Part shown: positions 27,396 through 32,171 of the stretch, in pieces
Layout: every line of letters starts with the position of its first letter
Position numbering within the stretch: the first letter of the stretch is position 1
From: Candidatus Altimarinus sp.
Lineage (GTDB): Bacteria > Patescibacteriota > Gracilibacteria > BD1-5 > UBA6164
Direction of reading: 5' to 3'
Assembly: GCA_020724225.1 (NCBI GenBank)
Contig: DYHI01000014.1
Span: 1 to 32,171, forward strand
DNA: 32,171 nucleotides
Notes under the pieces: generated by a model
Seen by the model: the letters and a program-made list of their open reading frames with translations, nothing else
The model's database searches: none
What the model was told of the DNA's origin: nothing
Translations under genes and position numbers: made by a program

Positions 27396-29510
27396 ATGAC
27401 AAATAACTTTTTTAGTAATATTTGGAAAAATAAAAATTTTTTATCAGTGTTCCTTACTACTATAATTTTTTTTATTGTAGTTTTCATTTATTTATCAGGT
27501 TTTTGAGCATTAACAGATAAAAATATTCAAAAATGGATTTTTAATTATAGTTGAAAAGCAGATGATAGAATTGTAGTTATTGAAATTGATGAAAAAACTG
27601 TTAAATCAAAAGAAAATTGATGACTTTGAAGATTTCCATTTGATAGAGAGGTATATGCAAAAATAATAAAAAATCTTAATGAGGTTTGAGCTTGAGTTAT
27701 ATGATTCGATATTATATTTGCAGATGAGACAAATTTAATGTCAGATTCAATTTTTTCAAAAGCTGTATCAGAAGCAGAAAATATAGTATTGTGAGTCTCA
27801 ACTATTCCAATTCAACCAGAAAATAATATATTTGAAGCTGAATTACCTATTAATTGATTATTTAAATGAGCTATTTGAATTTGATTTTTCGATGTTTCAA
27901 CTAGTGTATTAAATAATGTGGCTTTTTCAGTTTCCCCATATAAAAACTATAAAAATTGAAGCTTTGAATATTTTTGAATTACATTATTAAGGGCATATTA
28001 TTCAATAATTTTTAATGATGAGAATTTTTTAAAATCAAAATTAGAAGTTATTAATAATAATATTACAATCAATAATAAAATAATTATTCCCTTATCTTTA
28101 GATTATAATGAAAATATAGAAAATTCAGATATATTAATTAATTATACTAAATCAACAATTTCATACAGATCTTTTATAGATTTTTATAATGATGATGCAT
28201 TTGAATGATTAAAAAAACAATATTGAGAAAAGTTTCTAAAAGATAAAATTGTTATAATTTGAACTACTCTTAGATGAAAAGATATTTTTAAAACTCCATT
28301 AGATGAAGAGTTATGAAAAAATTTCTGAATTTATGTACATGCTAATTTCCTGAATACAGTTTTAACTAAAAATTTTTCTAAATATTTAGATCCTAAGTAT
28401 GAACTAATACTAATTATTTTACTATCTATCTTATCTATTTATATTAATTTAAATAATTCATGAAAAACTCTTTTCTTTACTAATCTATCAATCTTATGAA
28501 TTTTAATTTTGTATTTATCAATAGTTTTAAAGTATAATTTAGTTTTAAATTTTCCGTTTGAGTTATTTTTATCTTTTTTGTTAGCTTTACTTCTTTCAAA
28601 TATAATTAAATATTGAATTGAAAATAAAGATAAAACTAAACTAAACAAAGCCCTTTCAGAATATGTTTCTAAAGATATAGCTGCTGAGATATTGTCATGA
28701 GCTTGAGCTATAAATTTGGATTGAGAAAAGAAAAGAATTTCAATTTTCTTTTCAGATATACAATGATTTACAACTATAAGTGAAAGATTTACTCCTGAAG
28801 AACTTATATCTTTTCTAAAGGATTATTTAAATGAAATGTCAAATATAATTATGGATAAGAAATGACTTATAAATAAGTATGAGTGAGATGCTATTATGGC
28901 TTTATGGTGAGTTTTTACTAAAACTACTGAAAATATATCATATGATGCTTGTGATTCAGCATTAATACAAAAACAAAAACTTAAAGAACTGAATAAAAAA
29001 TGGATAATGAATTGACTACCTGAAATAATTATCAGAATCTGAATAAATGTTGGGGATGCTATTATATGAAATATATGATCTAAGTGAAGAAAGATGGAGT
29101 TTACTGCTATTTGAGATAATGTAAACCTAGCATCCAGATTAGAAGCTATTAATAAACATTATTGAACATATATGTGTGTAAGTGAATCTGTATATATTGA
29201 CACAAAAGATTTCTTTGAATTTAGATATCTTGATAAAATAAAAGTAAAATGAAAAAATAATGCAGTAAATATCTATGAATTATTGGACTATAAATGAAAG
29301 TTATCAAAAATAGAATTAGATATATATGCAAAATTTCAACAATGAATTGATTTGTATTTAAAAAAGCATTTTGATGAAGCTGCTATTATATTTGATGAAT
29401 TAGCTAGCTTATGAGATAAACCAAGTAGAGTATACAAAGATAGGTGTGAAGACTTTATAAAAGCTCCAATTGAAGATTGGGATTGAATCTGGGTAATGCA
29501 AGAAAAGTAA
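27396..29510 (+). CDS. CHASE2-domain class III adenylate cyclase
   Basis: 704 residues. TM1 lies at about 18-38. An extracytoplasmic CHASE2 sensor (about 40-325) has DDRIVVIEIDEKT, GRFPFDREVYAKII, VGAGVIGFDIIF and KDKIVIIGTTLRG, the family landmarks. Three TM helices follow (about 330-410). The cyclase domain has the metal-binding Asp residues in ISIFFSDIQGFTTISE (about 451) and NKYEGDAIMALWG (about 493). IGINVGDAIIGNIGS and MEFTAIGDNVNLASRLEA (about 570) carry the substrate Lys/Thr pair typical of ATP-specific class IIIb enzymes and the transition-state Asn/Arg. All residues expected for cAMP synthesis appear present. A short helical tail follows. All but about two glycines are TGA. It is coupled to the FecR gene. 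Confidence 0.95.
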
Positions 29511-29536
29511 AAAAATAAACTATTTAATATTATGCG

Positions 29537-29561
29537 GTCATTCCTGAGAAGGCAGGAATCT
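29537..29561. repeat. dRS3-like short palindromic repeat, copy 1
   Basis: GTCATTCCTG, 6 nt, CAGGAATCT: a 7-bp stem, ATTCCTG/CAGGAAT. It shares both arms with 31837-31862. Confidence 0.7.
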
Positions 29562-29611
29562 TTCTTTAGATTAAGAAAAGCAAAATAATCAAACATAGAA
29601 TTTAATATATC

Positions 29612-29652
29612 AAAAAAACAAACTATTTCATTTGAAAATAGTTTGTTTTTTT
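29612..29652. terminator. Bidirectional terminator between the cyclase and typA
   Basis: A 17-bp perfect stem, 29612-29628/29636-29652, with a 7-nt loop, framed by its own A and T tracts, so it works in both directions. The typA stop is 4 nt away. Confidence 0.9.
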
Positions 29653-29655
29653 ATA

Positions 29656-31452
29656 CTAATTTTTTCCTGCTCTTTTTCTGTCTGTCTCAGTTAGATATTT
29701 TTTTCTAAGTCTTACAGATTCTGGAGTAACTTCTACATATTCATCATTACTTATATAATCAAGAGCTTCTTCAAGTGTAAATCTTCTAGGTGGAGTTAAT
29801 CTAACTGCTTCATCACTACCAGATGCTCTCATGTTTGTAAGTTTTTTATTTTTACAAGGATTAACAGTTAAATCTCATCATTTTAAATGTTCTCAGATAA
29901 TCATTCATTCATACAATTCAGTAGCAGGATCTATAAATATTGGCCCTCTATCTTGTAAATTCCATAGACTATAAGCCATAGCAGTTCAAGCTTCTCAAGA
30001 TATCATAGATCAAACATCTCTTTTTTCTATATCTCATTTGTAAACATCATATTTTTCAAATGAACTAGTAAGGATTCATTCACCTTTAGTAAGTGTAATA
30101 AATTCTGATTTAAATCAAAGTAGTCATCTAGTAGGAACTAAAAATTCCAAACTAGTTATTCAATTTTCTTCAGACATTGATAACATTTCTCATTTTCTTT
30201 TTCACATTTTTTCAATTATACTTCAAGCAAATGTCGAAGGTAAGTTAACAGCTACTCTTTCGATTGGTTCAAATTTAACTCATGCTTCCATTCTATAAAT
30301 TACTTCAGGAGCTCAAACTTGTAGTTCAAATCATTCTCTTCTCATAGTTTCTATAAGTACTGACAAGTGTAATTCTCATCTACCTGAAACTATATAATTA
30401 TCTTGTGAATCAAGATCCAATTTTAATCATACATTTGTTTCTAACTCTCTTTCTAATCTATCTCTGATTTGTCTACTTGTAACAAATTTACCTTCTCTTC
30501 ATGCAAAAGGAGAGTTATTTACTAAAAACTCCATTTTTAATGTAGGCTCATCTATAGTAATAGCAGGAAGAGCTTCTTGACTCTCATCTTCACAAATAGT
30601 TTCTCAGATATATATATCTGAAATTCATGCTATAGTTACTATATCTCATGCAACTGCTTCTTTTACTTTTATTTTATTTAATCATTGGTTTGTAAGTACA
30701 TCACTTATTTTAGCTTTTCTTTTTTTACCATCATTTCAGATTATTACAACTTCTTGTCATTGTTTTACAGTTCATTCAGTAATTCTTCAAATTCATAGTC
30801 TTCATAGGAAATTGTCATATGCAAGATTTGCAATTTGCATTCTTAGTTTTGAATCTGCACTATTTTCTTTTGTTTCAACTTTTTCGATAATCATATCCAA
30901 AATAGGATGTATATTTTCGCTATGATCATTTAAGTATTTTTTTGCAATTCAATCTCTAGCAATAGCATAACAAATAGGGAAATCCAATTGTTCATCTGAA
31001 GCATTTAATTGAACAAATAAATCAAATAAATGATTTACTACATAATCTGGTCTAGAAGTAGGTTTATCTATTTTGTTTATTACAACTAGAGGTTTAAGTC
31101 ATAGTTCAAGTGATTTTTTAAGAACGAATTTTGTTTGAGGCATAGGCCCTTCATAAGCATCAACTACAAGAACAACACTGTCAACCATTCTAAGTACTCT
31201 TTCTACCTCAGAACCAAAATCAGCATGTCAAGGAGTATCAACTATATTGATTTTATAGTCTTTATATGAAACTGATGTATTTTTTGCATAGATAGTGATA
31301 CCTCTTTCTTTTTCTTGGTCATTACTATCCATAACACAAGTTTCAACTTTTTCATTTTCTCTAAAAGTTCCACATTGTTTTAATAATGCATCAACTAAAG
31401 TTGTTTTTCCGTGGTCTACATGAGCTATAATTGCTATATTTAAATATTTCAT
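29656..31452 (-). CDS. typA: Ribosome-associated GTPase TypA/BipA
   Basis: 598 residues, family length about 605. G1 [15 protein letters not shown], switch [14 protein letters not shown]3 [17 protein letters not shown] and G4 VINKIDKP (about 126). The TypA-specific RLGIGRITEGTVKQG (about 204) starts domain 2, [19 protein letters not shown] (about 388) marks domain 3, and the C-terminal TypA domain has FLVPTRGLLGFKSEF and DRGPIF. The order and the RLGIGRI/LHLS segments distinguish it from LepA and EF-G. It binds 70S ribosomes and assists subunit assembly and stress adaptation. Stop TAG. Confidence 0.97.
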
Positions 31453-31618
31453 AAAAATTATTAAGTATTAAGCACTAAAAAATATAGTGTTTTTGAAAAC
31501 GGCGGAATTATATAGATAAATTTAAAAAAGTAAAGTTTTTAAATTATTAAAAAATTAACCTATTAATTTTGCTAAACAATACTATCTAATAGAGTCAAAT
31601 TCAAATCACTACAAACCT

Positions 31619-31646
31619 TTGACAACTACTACATAAAAATTAAAAT
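31619..31646 (+). promoter_or_regulatory. Promoter of the pilin gene
   Basis: A consensus TTGACA at 31619-31624 and TAAAAT at 31641-31646, spacer 16 bp. The leader to the ATG at 31907 would be about 254 nt, similar in length to that of the S-layer gene. Confidence 0.6.
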
Positions 31647-31836
31647 AATTTTATTATCCATTTAGCAGATATAAATGCTAATACAACAAGCTACAACAAG
31701 TAAAAGTAAATGGAATAAAGTCTTTAAAAACAACAAGGCTGTTTTTTGTATTTCTACAATAATATAAGAATTACAGAAAATAGTCTTTTTTTGTTCTTTA
31801 AAATCTAAGCTAATAATATAAAAACAAATATATTTC

Positions 31837-31862
31837 GTCATTCCTGCGGATGCAGGAATCTG
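31837..31862. repeat. dRS3-like short palindromic repeat, copy 2
   Basis: The stem ATTCCTGC/GCAGGAAT (31840-31847/31852-31859) is preceded by CGTC. It is in the pilin leader, 45 nt before the start codon. Confidence 0.75.
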
Positions 31863-31906
31863 TAAAAAAGTAAAAAGTCCACATAATATACCTTAACCAA
31901 ATAACT

Positions 31907-32171
31907 ATGAGAAAAATACCTCACCCTAACGACCTCATTACAAGAGAAAGAATAAAATGAACAAAAGCCTTCACCCTAGTAGAACTAATCGTAGTAATCA
32001 CAATTCTAGCAATCCTAGCAACAATATGATTTGTAGCCCTACAATCATACACAAAAAATGCAAGAGATTGAACAAGAATATCAGATCTAAACAGTATCAA
32101 AAAAAGCCTAGAACTATTCATAATAGAAAAATGATTCTATCCAACCCCAGATACACCAGTATGAATAACAT
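31907..32171 (+). CDS. Type IV prepilin (PilA/PilE-like), 3' end cut by window
   Basis: 88 codons are visible. A 22-residue basic leader (MRKIPHPNDLITRERIKGTK) ends at Ala, followed by FTLVELIVVITILAILATIG, the standard class III signal: Glu at mature position 5 and a long hydrophobic helix. The residue before the cleavage site is Ala in place of Gly, which is tolerated less often. The helix continues into NARDGTRISDLNSIKKSLEL, the usual alpha1-C, then YPTPDTP. Codons are C-rich (ATC, ACC, GCC, CTA), unlike other plus-strand genes. It probably forms pili with pilB/pilC at the other end of the window. Confidence 0.93.

Larger units (their letters stand above)
31453..31906 (+). promoter_or_regulatory. 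A/C-rich intergenic leader before the pilin gene
   Basis: Between the divergent typA and pilin starts. I see no convincing ORF. The stretch from about 31560 is A/C-rich on the plus strand. It contains the promoter at 31619, a perfect 6-bp hairpin TTAGCA/TGCTAA near 31663-31682, a T-rich block near 31785 and the palindromic repeat at 31837. Confidence 0.5.

Noticed and set aside
29656-31452. LepA or EF-G as identity of the GTPase
   Set aside because: RLGIGRITEGTV and [13 protein letters not shown] are TypA-specific in this order, and the length of 598 fits TypA.
31453-31906. Hidden small gene in the pilin leader
   Set aside because: Short frames on both strands have no coding-like composition and are interrupted by TAA/TAG.
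1-32171. Massive pseudogene decay (TGA in every gene)
   Set aside because: TGA falls at conserved glycines and genes end normally in TAA/TAG; a recoded UGA explains everything. Selenocysteine is excluded by frequency and Trp by position.

Overview
The window comes from a very AT-rich bacterium that reads UGA as glycine (genetic code 25). Under the standard code almost every gene here is cut into pieces by TGA. Read with TGA as Gly, 34 protein genes open up (32 complete, one cut by each window edge), counting one whose frame is broken. The TGA codons fall on invariant glycines, such as the Gly of the EF-Tu G3 box (CPGHAD), the Walker A of PilB and the GPGSFTG motif of TsaB. TAA and TAG are the only stops. 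This code is known from Candidatus Gracilibacteria (BD1-5) and Absconditabacteria (SR1), so the organism is most likely one of these Patescibacteria/CPR lineages; I cannot decide which. No Shine-Dalgarno sequence precedes any called start.

Layout. 1-2033: type IV pilus genes pilB (partial) and pilC. 2034-6047: a strong promoter, a long structured leader, and a 1,167-residue SLH-domain surface (S-layer-like) protein. 6120-7829: three small two-gene modules with toxin-antitoxin architecture, all with the same 8-nt overlap, embedded between near-identical terminators. 7901-11604 (minus): mfd and a SlyD-like FKBP lipoprotein. 11714-12919 (plus): tsaB and a bacterial PH-domain membrane protein. 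12967-14067 (minus): queA carrying an in-frame GC-rich palindromic insertion. 14157-20772 (minus): an accessory locus of two very large unrecognised proteins with glycine-rich hydrophobic stretches, separated by a trypsin-like protease; the largest gene is broken by a +1 frameshift. 20936-21838: ftsX. 21965-25189: translation block with tRNA-Asp, tRNA-Ala, two small basic ORFs, tuf, rpsJ, rpmB, tRNA-Leu, rpsP and a KH-domain protein. 25203-26066: a VirB2/TrbC-like membrane protein, convergent with an FtsB/DivIC-like protein. 26114-29510: a FecR-domain protein and a CHASE2-adenylate cyclase in one operon. 29656-31452 (minus): typA/bipA. 31907-end: a type IV prepilin with a long leader and C-rich codon usage unlike the rest.

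Functional picture. The window mixes core translation and repair genes with cell-surface machinery (pilus, S-layer, large membrane proteins, secreted protease, CHASE2 cyclase), which fits a small host-attached cell. The best candidates for undescribed biology are the three-module TA array with its repeated terminator/promoter cassette, the two-giant-protein plus protease locus, the alternative-pairing leader of the S-layer gene, and the coding palindrome inside queA.
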